Shown: positions 1 through 9,646, counted from the first letter of the stretch. The stretch: DNA of 32,314 bases from Mycoplasmatota bacterium (GCA_022712785.1 JAFLJX010000018.1:1-32314); one strand, 5' to 3'. Numbers and translations are program-made. The notes: a model not told the origin generated them from the letters alone.

Positions 1-14
1 GTGTTATAATATAG

Positions 15-28
15 TTGTTGATCAACAA
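15..28. promoter_or_regulatory. Perfect 14-bp palindrome TTGTTGATCAACAA between a TATAAT box (5-10) and the first CDS; candidate operator
   Basis: Read directly: ttgttgatcaacaa equals its own reverse complement; tataat at 5-10; ATG at 41. Confidence 0.45.
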
Positions 29-40
29 GGATGTGGATAG

Positions 41-1252
41 ATGAAGCTTATACAGGAAGTAATTGATTATATTGAAGAAAATCTTTTTTATGAAATAACA
101 TTAGATTCAATATCAATCGAATTTCATTATTCAAAATTTTATTTAAGTAGGGAGTTCAACACTTCGTTAGGACTATCAATCCCTAGTTACATTAAACTAA
201 GAAGACTATCTGAATCAGTACTAATGATGAAAGATAATGAACTTAATATCTCTGATATTGCTTTTAAATGTGGATTCAACTCAATATCATACTATATTAA
301 GGGATTCAAGGATACATATGGTGTAACGCCAACTGAATATAAAAAATGTAAACAATATATTCAGTTATTTAAAAAGATAATTATAGGAGGGAATAAAGTG
401 TTTAAAAACATAGAAGAAGTAAATAAGTACATCTTTAATAGATATAATGAATATGATAGTGTTAATCAGTTGTTTTCAAGCATAGAAAATATTGTATTAT
501 ATGGAGTAAAAGACACATCTATTGAATATTTTGCTTTAATAGAAGATACTAAAGGTCATGTACTTATGGAGTGCACATTAAATGTGTTAACTGGATCATT
601 TGAAAAGTCAATAATTGCTCATGATAAAAATACTCCAAGGATCAATTTGTTAAAATTATTGAAAGAAGACGATCAAGTATTTGTTGAGTGTTTAAACAAT
701 AAAACAAAGAAACAACATATAGGGAAGCTAATTGATATTGGTAAACGGGAGTATCTTGTTGATATGTGTAGAATTAGAGACACATATATCAATGAACTAG
801 ATCACTATATACAAGAACAGCCAACAATAGATATGATTGACAAAATGAAAAAAGAAATAGAGTTGTTGTTTGAGTGTAAAAACAATATCGAAATCAAGGA
901 AGTAATTAAATCGAAAACAAATATTGAATTGGTAAGATTAGTAAATAAAAAGGCCTTAATAGTATACTTAATAAATGGTAAAAAGACATTTATGATATTT
1001 GATGCATTACTTGATTTAGAAAGTAAACAATATACATATAATTATAATTCAGGGTTTAATAACTTTAATAAACAAGGGTCATTAGTATGGAACTCTAATG
1101 TACTTGAGGTTAGACTTAGTAATCAATATTTCTCTGAATTAATATTAGGCTCAGGAGAATTATATAAATTATATAATTCCAGACACGTTATCGAATTTGA
1201 AGGAAAGCTTAGAGGCTTGTCTGCTATCTATTTTTCTTCAGAGAATAAGTAG
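41..1252 (+). CDS. AraC-family HTH protein with N-terminal DNA-binding domain and ~300-aa C-terminal domain of unknown type
   Basis: Residues ~1-105 carry the AraC two-HTH pattern (ITLDSISIEFHYSKFYLSREFNTSLG...ISDIAFKCGFNSISYYIKGFKDTYGVTPTEYK). Confidence 0.85.
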   Translation: MKLIQEVIDYIEENLFYEITLDSISIEFHYSKFYLSREFNTSLGLSIPSYIKLRRLSESVLMMKDNELNISDIAFKCGFNSISYYIKGFKDTYGVTPTEYKKCKQYIQLFKKIIIGGNKVFKNIEEVNKYIFNRYNEYDSVNQLFSSIENIVLYGVKDTSIEYFALIEDTKGHVLMECTLNVLTGSFEKSIIAHDKNTPRINLLKLLKEDDQVFVECLNNKTKKQHIGKLIDIGKREYLVDMCRIRDTYINELDHYIQEQPTIDMIDKMKKEIELLFECKNNIEIKEVIKSKTNIELVRLVNKKALIVYLINGKKTFMIFDALLDLESKQYTYNYNSGFNNFNKQGSLVWNSNVLEVRLSNQYFSELILGSGELYKLYNSRHVIEFEGKLRGLSAIYFSSENK

Positions 1253-1283
1253 TATTATAGTTAATATATTATCATTGTAAAAC

Positions 1284-1310
1284 GAGTAACCATTTGGTTG
1301 CTCATTTTAT
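1284..1310 (+). terminator. Probable intrinsic terminator after the AraC-like gene
   Basis: gagtaacca-tt-tggttgctc stem (one G.T wobble) followed by attttat. Confidence 0.5.
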
Positions 1311-1439
1311 GAGCTACATAGATAAAAAGCGCGTTTATTCACAAAAATGTAAAGATATGATATCATTGATAGAAATCAGAGTGTAAGTATTTAAATGTTA
1401 AGATTGTAAAAAAATCACTTTTAGAATGGAGTATTCAAT

Positions 1440-2420
1440 ATGAAAAGACTTATAATAATTGTTATGACATCTTTAATAATATTCTTAACTAGTTGTTCGA
1501 CTAATCAGGAAATTCCATATAATATAAATTATAGACAAGAAATGCGAGATTTTGTTCAAGGAATAAGTACATATGCTAAAGAAACCAATCCTAGTTTTGT
1601 TGTCATTCCTCAGAATGGACATGAACTACTCACAGAAGACGGAGAATACACAGGGATAACATCATTAGAATATATTAATGCGATTGATGGAATTGGGCGT
1701 GAGGACTTGTTTTATGGATATAATAATGATGATGAAGCAACACCGGAATTAGAACGAAGTGAAATGGTAGGATTCATGAATGTTGCTGTAAACCAAGGAC
1801 TTAGAGTTTTAGTCACAGATTATTGTCAAACACATTCCTTCATGGATGATTCTTATAACCTAAATACTGGAAGGAATTATATTTCATTTGCCGCAGATTC
1901 AAGAGAATTGGATAATATACCTATGTATCCAATAAATCCTATTAATGTTAATGATTTTAATGTTACATCTTTACCTGAAGTAAATAATTTTCTTTATTTA
2001 CTAAATCCAGGTTCATATTCTTCAAAAGATACTTTTCTAAGTGCAGTTCAAAATACTAATTATGATTTAATTATTATTGATTTGTTTTATGATGGAGACT
2101 TTGAGTTAACTAAAAGTGATGTAGAATCACTTAAAATCAAAGCAAATGGTGGAAGTCGTTTAGTAGTTTCTTATATGAGTATTGGAGAAGCAGAAGATTA
2201 TAGATATTATTGGAATAATATCTGGGCTAAGAATGCTCCGTCATGGCTCGATGAAGAAAATACTAATTGGAGTGGTAATTATAAAGTTAGATATTGGGAG
2301 AAATCTTGGCAAAGTATAATATTTGGAAATAATGATTCATATCTTAAGATGATTCTTGATGCAGGGTTTGACGGTGTATATCTAGATATTATAGATGCTT
2401 ATGAATATTTTGAAGATTAA
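1440..2420 (+). CDS. Lipoprotein, GH114/TM1410-MJ1477-like TIM-barrel hydrolase with apparently permuted motif order
   Basis: Lipobox LTSC; family motifs YDLIIID, SYMSIGEAEDYRYYW, GFDGVYLDIIDAYEYFE at the C-terminus, and FVQGISTYAKETNPSFVVIPQNG, IDGIGREDLFYGYN, VLVTDYC at the N-terminus. Confidence 0.8.
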   Translation: MKRLIIIVMTSLIIFLTSCSTNQEIPYNINYRQEMRDFVQGISTYAKETNPSFVVIPQNGHELLTEDGEYTGITSLEYINAIDGIGREDLFYGYNNDDEATPELERSEMVGFMNVAVNQGLRVLVTDYCQTHSFMDDSYNLNTGRNYISFAADSRELDNIPMYPINPINVNDFNVTSLPEVNNFLYLLNPGSYSSKDTFLSAVQNTNYDLIIIDLFYDGDFELTKSDVESLKIKANGGSRLVVSYMSIGEAEDYRYYWNNIWAKNAPSWLDEENTNWSGNYKVRYWEKSWQSIIFGNNDSYLKMILDAGFDGVYLDIIDAYEYFED

Positions 2421-2524
2421 TTCAGTGATAGAACTACTGATAAACTAAATTGAATGATTACGGCTTGAGAATTGATACACAACTTGGTGGAGAAGGATAG
2501 ACTGTACTTAAATACAAAAGTTAT

Positions 2525-2567
2525 TAAAAAAAGGGCTAAAACTCGAATACGAGATTTATCTCTTTTT
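2525..2567. terminator. Possible terminator hairpin between convergent genes
   Basis: aaaaagggctaaaactcg-aata-cgagatttatctcttttt imperfect hairpin with A-rich 5' and T-rich 3' arms. Confidence 0.45.
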
Positions 2568-2607
2568 TGTAGACTCTAAAGCATCTTTGTACGGATTATG
2601 TGAACTA

Positions 2608-2832
2608 TTATAATTTAATATTGGAGTGCACATCTTTGTTGTATTTGATACTAATTAAATACAGAATTATTATATACAATATAATTACTGTACTAACATT
2701 TAGAAAAGCTAAAACATAAAGCTCTAATATATCTATAATTTGTAACATTTTATAAATGTGTATATCAAGTGTTACTGTAAATACTATCATGAACAAACCG
2801 ATAAAAATTAAAGCTACTTTACTTCTTTTCAT
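2608..2832 (-). CDS. Small membrane protein (about two TM segments), unknown function
   Basis: 74-aa hydrophobic ORF; minus-strand upstream reads gaaggggaaataatcATG, a good Shine-Dalgarno. Confidence 0.55.
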   Translation of the reverse strand: MKRSKVALIFIGLFMIVFTVTLDIHIYKMLQIIDILELYVLAFLNVSTVIILYIIILYLISIKYNKDVHSNIKL

Positions 2833-3090
2833 GATTATTTCCCCTTCGTGCTAAAAGTTTTATCAATTTTAATAGTCTCCCTATTCCATTAACTATACGT
2901 AAAAGAAGAAAATATATTTAATGTTTACTTATATACTGTGGTTTTGGTTATTACGAATTATGCGTTACATGCCGTAATACTTAACATTATATGCGAGAAT
3001 AGAATAAATATCAAATAGAAATATACTGATTAAGCTTTGTATATAGATAAATATACGGTAAACGCAAGTTGTGTACTAAAATAGAAACAG

Positions 3091-3486
3091 GTGATAATAA
3101 TGAAAAATCTTATAAAAATCAGAAAATTAAAAAAGATATCACAAAAAGGAATGTCAGAGTTTTTACATATTACTCAATCTACTTATTCACGATATGAAAG
3201 AGGAGTAATACAACCGGATTTAGAAACAATAAAGAAAATATCAAGATATTTTAATGTAACGACAGACTATTTACTTGATATGGTTAAAACTCCACATACA
3301 CCTAATAAAGTAGATTTTAGTATTATAACTAAAAATGAAAATGATCAGATAAAAATTGCTGAAGAGTTTGAAGTCTATTTAGGAGATAGAATTGTTACAG
3401 GTAAGGAATTGCTTAATTTAATGAATACCATGAAACAAATTGAAAAAACAATAGGTGAAAAGGTTTCTAATGAAACAAAAGAATAA
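3091..3486 (+). CDS. XRE-family HTH transcriptional regulator
   Basis: N-terminal MKNLIKIRKLKKISQKGMSEFLHITQSTYSRYERGVIQPDLETIKKISRYFNVTTDYLL; real start may be 3100 (MKNL). Confidence 0.9.
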   Translation: MIIMKNLIKIRKLKKISQKGMSEFLHITQSTYSRYERGVIQPDLETIKKISRYFNVTTDYLLDMVKTPHTPNKVDFSIITKNENDQIKIAEEFEVYLGDRIVTGKELLNLMNTMKQIEKTIGEKVSNETKE

Positions 3487-3538
3487 AAATAATAGTCATT
3501 TATAAATTATCTACATTTAGTAGGCATACAATATAAAC

Positions 3539-3580
3539 AAACACCTCTATACTACAATCTTAGTATAGAGGTGTTTTATT
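3539..3580. terminator. Strong intrinsic terminator (14-16 bp stem)
   Basis: acacctctatacta-caatct-tagtatagaggtgt then tttatt. Confidence 0.85.
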
Positions 3581-3756
3581 ATGATATAGTTTAAGCATAC
3601 AAAAATCAAATAATAAAGTTTTAGAATGTTGATACTTTCCTATTATAGTGCTATTATACATGATATAATACCTATAGGATATGTACCATGTTAAAAAAGA
3701 CTTTGGTGTATATATTTATCATCTATTTTATTAGAATGGTGTGAGAGGGGACACAA

Positions 3757-4236
3757 ATGAAGTATTTATGGGAGAAATATTCAAAAGATAAACATGCTGA
3801 AATTGATACTTGGAACAGTAAAAATTCAGATATTGATAAATATGCAATGTATGGAGAAACACTTTCTAAAAATGCATTATGGTATAAGAATAATCCTGAT
3901 GATATAATCTCTAACTACAAGGATTTAATATATGTAGTCAAGGATGATTTAAAACTTATTGGGTTTATGATATGTAATATAAGTTTTATAAATGATTACT
4001 ATGTTGCCAATATGAACCCAATAGTTATTAATCCTGCATATTTAAGAAATGGATACGCTTCATCAGTGGTTGAAGAACTGATAAGTAATAGTTCAATGCT
4101 TTTCACTAAAAAGATTAAATACATAATGGTTATGATTGAAAAATCAAATATAAGTTCGATTGGTCTATTTGAAAAAAATGGGTTTAGTATATATAATGAG
4201 GAGGATAACTCCTTGTCATATAGACTATATATTTGA
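3757..4236 (+). CDS. GNAT-family N-acetyltransferase
   Basis: IVINPAYLRNGYASSVVEELI...KSNISSIGLFEKNGFSIY pattern; SD gagagggg. Confidence 0.75.
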   Translation: MKYLWEKYSKDKHAEIDTWNSKNSDIDKYAMYGETLSKNALWYKNNPDDIISNYKDLIYVVKDDLKLIGFMICNISFINDYYVANMNPIVINPAYLRNGYASSVVEELISNSSMLFTKKIKYIMVMIEKSNISSIGLFEKNGFSIYNEEDNSLSYRLYI

Positions 4237-4299
4237 TGGGTAACTTTCAAATTATTTTTTATATGATTCTTATTATGGATAACTAGAGGAGATGTTAAT

Positions 4300-4803
4300 A
4301 TGGAGATTAATACAAAGTTAATAAAATTAGAAAACTCAGGATACAGATATGTATTCTCAGCAATTTGGATTATATATAGTTTAATGAATTTAAATAAATC
4401 ATATCAGGCATATAATAAATACATTATAAGTAATCCTGATATATCTACAAGTTATTTAAAGGGCGTCTATTTATACTTGACAATTATTGTAATTATGGTG
4501 ATATCAGTTATGGTTTTTATATATATTGATTACACTGTAAAAAATAAAGATAGGTACTTAGTGGTAAAAGATGACACAATATTCATACCGAATTCTATAA
4601 CAAGTAAAGTAAAAAAAATCAAGTTTGAAGATATTGATAATATAGGATTAGAAGGATTATACCAAGAAAAAGTAAAAATAAATATGAAAAGTAATGAATT
4701 TATTTTTGCACCTAGATTATATAATGTATTTGATATAGATATAAAGGATATATATAACACTTTAAATGAATTACTTGTCATAAAAAAATCAAAAATAAAA
4801 TAG
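4300..4803 (+). CDS. Membrane protein with two TM segments and a PH-like C-terminal domain, unknown function
   Basis: Two hydrophobic segments then short beta-rich region (YLVVKDDTIFIPNSITSKVKKIKFEDIDNIGL). Confidence 0.5.
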   Translation: MEINTKLIKLENSGYRYVFSAIWIIYSLMNLNKSYQAYNKYIISNPDISTSYLKGVYLYLTIIVIMVISVMVFIYIDYTVKNKDRYLVVKDDTIFIPNSITSKVKKIKFEDIDNIGLEGLYQEKVKINMKSNEFIFAPRLYNVFDIDIKDIYNTLNELLVIKKSKIK

Positions 4804-4814
4804 AAGGTGATATT

Positions 4815-5195
4815 ATGGATATTTATGAATCAGGAGAAAATTATTTAGAAGCAATTTTCAAATTAGGAAAAGAGCAAGACATCGTTCGTTCAATTGATCT
4901 TGCTAACTTCTTTAATTTTTCTAAACCTAGTGTTTCACGTGCAATTCATAAACTAGTAAAACTTGAATTTCTAATTCATGAATCAAACGGGAATTTAAAA
5001 TTTACAGCAAAAGGCTTAGAAAGAGCAGAGATGATTTATGAAAGACATCAGTTTTTTAGTGAATTCCTAGTTTTTCTTGGTGTAGAAGAAGATATAGCTG
5101 AAAATGATGCTTGTAGAATGGAACACGTATTAAGTAAAGAATCTTTTAAAGCTATAAAGAAGTTTGTTTTAGAAAAAAAAGATATGAACTGTTAG
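4815..5195 (+). CDS. DtxR/MntR-family metal-dependent regulator, with DtxR-type Cys-x2-Glu-His metal motif
   Basis: SGENYLEAIFKL, winged-helix SKPSVSRAIHKL, and DACRMEH resembling DtxR ACRWEH. Confidence 0.85.
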   Translation: MDIYESGENYLEAIFKLGKEQDIVRSIDLANFFNFSKPSVSRAIHKLVKLEFLIHESNGNLKFTAKGLERAEMIYERHQFFSEFLVFLGVEEDIAENDACRMEHVLSKESFKAIKKFVLEKKDMNC

Positions 5196-5206
5196 AAAAA
5201 GAACTT

Positions 5207-5251
5207 AAGAAGTTGTATCTAAATCGTAATGATTTAGATACAACTTCTTTT
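5207..5251 (+). terminator. Strong intrinsic terminator after the DtxR-type gene
   Basis: aagaagttgtatctaaatc-gtaat-gatttagatacaacttctt perfect 19-bp stem then tt. Confidence 0.85.
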
Positions 5252-5389
5252 AAATTTGAAGTGTAGAGAAGTAGTATATTATAGATTAACCGTAATGTTT
5301 AAGAAATATCCATTTTAAACAATTTAAGTGGGTTAATATTTCTTTTAGATATAGGGTATAAATACTCTAAATGTATATTATAGCTTTAA

Positions 5390-5418
5390 TTGACATATCT
5401 CTTATGTGGTGTTATACT
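5390..5418 (+). promoter_or_regulatory. Sigma70-type promoter of the iron-type ABC operon
   Basis: TTGACA (5390-5395), 17-bp spacer, TATACT (5413-5418). Confidence 0.8.
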
Positions 5419-5422
5419 TCGT

Positions 5423-5446
5423 CTGAGTTAGCATGTGCTAACTTAG
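5423..5446. promoter_or_regulatory. Candidate DtxR-type operator over the predicted transcription start
   Basis: ctgagttagca-tg-tgctaacttag inverted repeat, 10 of 11 pairs exact. Confidence 0.65.
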
Positions 5447-5480
5447 GAATTGTATAAAATAATATACAGGGAGGATAATA

Positions 5481-6512
5481 ATGAAAAAAATATTGATTTT
5501 ATGTTTAACTTTTTTCGCATTAGCTACACTTAGTGCGTGTGGTAAAGAAAAAGATACACCAGAAACAGGAGTAGAGAGAAAACTTGTAGTTTATATGTCT
5601 GGGCCTGAAAATATGATTAACTCACTGGAAAGTACTTTTGAAAGTACAGCTGGAGATGTTCTTGATATTACAATCTATAGCTGTGGGCAACTAAGAGATA
5701 AGGTTTGGATTGAATCACAGTCAGGAGAAATCGAAGCTGATATCTTCTTTGGATCTGATCCGATAATATATAATAAACTTGATAACCTTAATTTGCTGGA
5801 ACCATTTACTTTAACTGAATCTAATATAGTTAAGGATAAATATATAATTGAAAATCATAACTATGTAATCGTAGTTGAAAGATATTTAACAATTATGAAA
5901 ACAACTGATACAAATAGGTTAACTACTTCTCCAACATCTTATGCGGACTTAGGTAATTCAGAATATGATAGTGTTTTTGCAATGGCTGATGCTTCATTAT
6001 CCGCAACTGCGTTCGCAGTGGCTTCATCATTTTATGAAATGTCAGGATTTAATATGAACCTATTAAATTCATTAAATGATAACAATGTAATATTAACAAA
6101 ATCAAATGGTAGTATTCCATCAGGAATTATTGATGGTACATTTGATTTAGGAATTGCACCATATGATGCATTTGTAAGATTATCTAAAAACGCTACAAAA
6201 AATGATTATGAATTAGAATTAGAAGCTATATGGCCAACTGAAGGAACTATTTCTCTTATAAGACCAGTAGCGATTGCAAAACAAGAAGACAGAAGTGATG
6301 CTTTAACTGATGTTGCTAAAGATTTTGTGGATTTCTTATTAAGTAAACAAGGACAAACTATTCAATTTAATAGCGGATTTATAAGTGTACGATCTGATAT
6401 TAATAATAGCTATCTACCAGCTGGTGTTACAGTTATTAATATAGATTGGGATTATGCTGCAATAAATGAAGCAACTTTTAAATCTAATTACGAAGATATT
6501 TTCAAAAATTAA
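5481..6512 (+). CDS. ABC transporter substrate-binding lipoprotein, ferric iron (FbpA/AfuA-like) type
   Basis: Lipobox LSAC; periplasmic-binding pattern with RKLVVYMSGPENMINSLESTFE and EADIFFGSD; followed by FbpB-type permease and ATPase. Confidence 0.8.
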   Translation: MKKILILCLTFFALATLSACGKEKDTPETGVERKLVVYMSGPENMINSLESTFESTAGDVLDITIYSCGQLRDKVWIESQSGEIEADIFFGSDPIIYNKLDNLNLLEPFTLTESNIVKDKYIIENHNYVIVVERYLTIMKTTDTNRLTTSPTSYADLGNSEYDSVFAMADASLSATAFAVASSFYEMSGFNMNLLNSLNDNNVILTKSNGSIPSGIIDGTFDLGIAPYDAFVRLSKNATKNDYELELEAIWPTEGTISLIRPVAIAKQEDRSDALTDVAKDFVDFLLSKQGQTIQFNSGFISVRSDINNSYLPAGVTVINIDWDYAAINEATFKSNYEDIFKN

Positions 6513-8193
6513 ACTATTTAAAACTACAGAGGTCATACTTTTGGCCTCTGTAGTTTTAATAGTTTTATACCCAATCTTACATCTTTTATTTCAATCATTT
6601 AATGATAACGGTATTCTTAACTTTTCAGCCTATGGAGATGTTTTCACAGATAAGCACACTTATAGAGCATTATCAAATACAATTGTATTACAAGCCATAG
6701 TATTATTGATTACTTGGATATTAGGGGGAACCCTTGCAATAATTAGAGTGAAAACCAATTACAAACACAAAAAGATGATTGATGTATTTGTATTTTTAAG
6801 TTTGGTTATACCACCATTTATTTTTGCTACAGCTATGAAACTATTCTTAGGAAATGCTGGTTTTTTAAGTAGAGTATATTATCATTTAAATTGGGATTAC
6901 CATTTTAATGTTTACTCATTTTCTAGTGCAGCTGTTTGTTTAAGTTTACATATGTATCCATTTGTATATTACGGAATAAAAAATCGATTATTACTAATCG
7001 ATGAAGATGTTATAAATAGTGCTAGAACAGTAGGTTCTAGCAAACTATATTTAATATTCAAAGTAATAATTCCAATGTTGATGCCAGCATTCATTTCAAC
7101 AGGATTTTTGGTAATTGCAAGAACTCTAGCAAATTATTCAGTTTCTGCGGAACTGTTATTACCAATTGGTACTGAGGTGTTAACAACAAGGATTTATGGT
7201 TCTTTATCTAGTCTTGCTTTGAACCGTACTGCAGTTTTATCTTTATTTATGGTTTTTTTATCTGTTGTAGTTTTTATAGTTTCTTTATGGATTGAAAAAA
7301 GAAATAAGAATCGAGAAATGTCAGTTAGTAGTAATCAAGAAAAACCGACTATTAATCTTGGTAATTTTAATAATAAATTGTTATTTACTATATTAAGTAT
7401 ATTATTCTTTTTAATTACGATCTTACCATTCATAACAATACTATTCGCCTCTTTCTTTAAACGATGGGGTCTTAAGTTTTTTACAGGATTTGGAGAACCT
7501 CTTTTATGGAATCATTTGTCATTTGGTAATTACTTAATATTGTTTAAAGAAGGGTTAATATGGACACCATTACTAAATAGTTTTATGTATGGAGGTACCG
7601 CAGCTATTATTTCGGCTTTTATTGCATCAGTAATAGTATATTTATATAATTATAGAAAAGGTCCGATTTCTAGTTTATTACTTAGTATTTCCCAACTACC
7701 AATTACAATTCCAAACATCATTCTAGCAATTGCTTCAATGATTGCTTGGAGAACTTCACCGTTTAATTTCTATGGGACATCCACAATCATTATTATAACT
7801 TACATAGTTTTGTTTACTCCTATTTGTATTAAACAGATTCAGTCTGTTTCACAAAATCTTGATGTAGCAATATTTCAAGCGGCTAAAACTATGGGAGCAA
7901 GTGAATGGAAGATATATTTTTCAATTTATTTAAACCAAATTAGGAATGGATTGTTTTCTGGTTTCTTAATAGTCTTTCTAATTTCTTTTAAAGAAATTCC
8001 GATTTCATTGTTACTCTATACTACAAATAGTAAAACCCTTGGTGTCTTACTATTCGCAATACAATCAAACAATTATGGATTAGAGATGACATCTGCTGTA
8101 GCTGTTATTGTTATATTAATAAGTTTGATAATTAACTTAGGGCTAATATTTATAAAAAAAGGACTGAAAAAATATGAACAAACTACTAATTAA
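6466..8193 (+). CDS. FbpB-type ABC permease (two fused permease domains)
   Basis: 575 aa, about 12 TM segments, two EAA-like loops (NSARTVGSSKLYLIFKVIIPML; QAAKTMGASEWKIYFSIYLNQI); start overlaps the preceding gene by 47 bp, start uncertain. Confidence 0.85.
   Translation: MKQLLNLITKIFSKIKLFKTTEVILLASVVLIVLYPILHLLFQSFNDNGILNFSAYGDVFTDKHTYRALSNTIVLQAIVLLITWILGGTLAIIRVKTNYKHKKMIDVFVFLSLVIPPFIFATAMKLFLGNAGFLSRVYYHLNWDYHFNVYSFSSAAVCLSLHMYPFVYYGIKNRLLLIDEDVINSARTVGSSKLYLIFKVIIPMLMPAFISTGFLVIARTLANYSVSAELLLPIGTEVLTTRIYGSLSSLALNRTAVLSLFMVFLSVVVFIVSLWIEKRNKNREMSVSSNQEKPTINLGNFNNKLLFTILSILFFLITILPFITILFASFFKRWGLKFFTGFGEPLLWNHLSFGNYLILFKEGLIWTPLLNSFMYGGTAAIISAFIASVIVYLYNYRKGPISSLLLSISQLPITIPNIILAIASMIAWRTSPFNFYGTSTIIIITYIVLFTPICIKQIQSVSQNLDVAIFQAAKTMGASEWKIYFSIYLNQIRNGLFSGFLIVFLISFKEIPISLLLYTTNSKTLGVLLFAIQSNNYGLEMTSAVAVIVILISLIINLGLIFIKKGLKKYEQTTN
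6511..6565 (+). other. Long hairpin at the binding-protein stop codon, inside the permease coding start
   Basis: aaactatt(t bulged)taaaactacagagg / cctctgtagttttaatagttt; about 21 bp with one bulge, 12-nt loop. Confidence 0.7.
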
Positions 8194-9178
8194 TAATATA
8201 TCAGTAAAATACGATAATAATTCTGGATATATTTTGGAAGATTTTTCTTTAGAAGTTCACGACCAAGAATTTTTAGTAATTCTTGGGAGTAGTGGATGTG
8301 GGAAATCTACACTTTTAAAAAGTATATCTGGATTAGTTTCTCCTGCGAAAGGGGAAATTATATATAATAATAATTGTTATTTTGATTCTTCAAAATCATT
8401 AAATACTCCTCCAGAGAAACGAAATATGGGGTACTGTTTTCAAAATTATGCATTATGTCCTCACATGAATGTTTATAGAAATCTTGCTTTTCCTTTGAAG
8501 GTAAAAAAATATAGAAAAGCAGGAATTAAATCTAAGGTTTGTGAAATGCTAAACTTTATAGATATGGCTAGGTATAAATCTAAACTTCCAAATACACTTT
8601 CTGGAGGAGAAAAACAACGAGTAGCATTAGGGAGAGCTTTAATTTATGATCCAACACTTTTATTGTTAGATGAACCATTAGCGAATTTGGATGCTAATCT
8701 TAAGAGAGATTTATCTAAAAGTATTAGAAAAATACATGATGAGTTTAAAGTTACAACTATTTACGTAACTCATGATCAACTAGAGGCTTTTGAGTTAGCG
8801 GATAGAATTGCAATTATGCAAGAGGGTAAAATTATTCAAATAGGAACTCCAAAAGATATTTATGATTCACCAAAAAATATCTTTGTAGCAAAATTTATAG
8901 GAAGAAATAATATTCTTAAATTTGATGCGAGTTTATATAAACTACTTGGTATTCATTCAAATAAAAAATATTTAGCTGTTAGACCTAAAGATATTATATT
9001 ATCTGATATGGGACTTGAATCTAAAATTACAGATATAAAATATTTAGGAAATTATTATGAATTATCATTAGATTATAATAATCAAATGGTATATATATTC
9101 ATTGATAGTATTGATGATTATAAGATAAATGATATTGTGTATTTTAATATTCAGAAGTATGTTATTTTGAATGATTAG
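8174..9178 (+). CDS. ABC transporter ATP-binding protein (FbpC/PotA-like)
   Basis: Walker A GSSGCGKST, signature LSGGEKQRVALGRAL, Walker B LLLLDEPLANLD, switch His THD. Confidence 0.95.
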   Translation: MNKLLINNISVKYDNNSGYILEDFSLEVHDQEFLVILGSSGCGKSTLLKSISGLVSPAKGEIIYNNNCYFDSSKSLNTPPEKRNMGYCFQNYALCPHMNVYRNLAFPLKVKKYRKAGIKSKVCEMLNFIDMARYKSKLPNTLSGGEKQRVALGRALIYDPTLLLLDEPLANLDANLKRDLSKSIRKIHDEFKVTTIYVTHDQLEAFELADRIAIMQEGKIIQIGTPKDIYDSPKNIFVAKFIGRNNILKFDASLYKLLGIHSNKKYLAVRPKDIILSDMGLESKITDIKYLGNYYELSLDYNNQMVYIFIDSIDDYKINDIVYFNIQKYVILND

Positions 9179-9327
9179 GTATGAACTAGTTATTGAGAGC
9201 ATTTTTTAGTTTCTGTAGTTATAGAGTATTGTTATTGTGAGAATGATGGTGAGGCATCGATTTAAGTAATATATGATTGGTATATATTAGAACTAGTATT
9301 TAGTTCATTTAGAATTAATAACAATGA

Positions 9328-9480
9328 TGAACTGCACCCATAAACTTGGACATAAGGAGCTACTAAATGCCATTTACCACAAAAACAAATTGAAATTAGA
9401 AACAATATAAGAAGGAATATGGTACCTCAAAACAAGCACCGTTTTTAACAAGACATAATAGAAAACGACACTTTTTGTGA
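9328..9480 (+). mobile_element. Degenerate IS3-family (IS150-group-like) left-end remnant
   Basis: TGAACTGCACCCATAAACTTGGACA resembles IS150-group terminal repeats; then ggagctact and a frameshifted OrfA-like reading MPFTTKTN / YKKEYGTSKQAPFL. Confidence 0.55.
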
Positions 9481-9610
9481 TAAAACGTATATAAATCGTT
9501 TTGGTATAAATGTATGGTATGAATATATTTATTACAAATGAAACTATTGGCTTAATTTAGCCGTAAAATAAGTAAAAATATTTTTTATAAAAGTATGAAT
9601 ACATTTTTTT

Positions 9611-9628
9611 AGTTGGTTTTGTATAAAA
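9611..9628 (+). promoter_or_regulatory. Upstream element copy A (agttggttttgtataaaa)
   Basis: 16 of 18 identical to 17236-17253 and similarly placed relative to the -35 box. Confidence 0.5.
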
Positions 9629-9646
9629 AAGTATCATTTATTATAT

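Noticed and set aside
2048-2062. gtgcagttcaa resembling the complement of the IS3-like end
   Set aside because: Short match lying inside the GH114-like coding sequence (SAVQNTN); coincidence
2949-2980. tattacg...cgtaata inverted repeat in the 2.9-kb intergenic region
   Set aside because: 7-bp arms with a long loop and no associated signal
3039-3056. gtatat-agataa-atatac inverted repeat upstream of the XRE gene
   Set aside because: Only 6-bp A/T arms; expected by chance in this composition
3999-4781. Minus-strand ORFs 3999-4250 and 4530-4781
   Set aside because: Antisense to the GNAT and PH-like genes; hydrophobic look is a codon shadow effect
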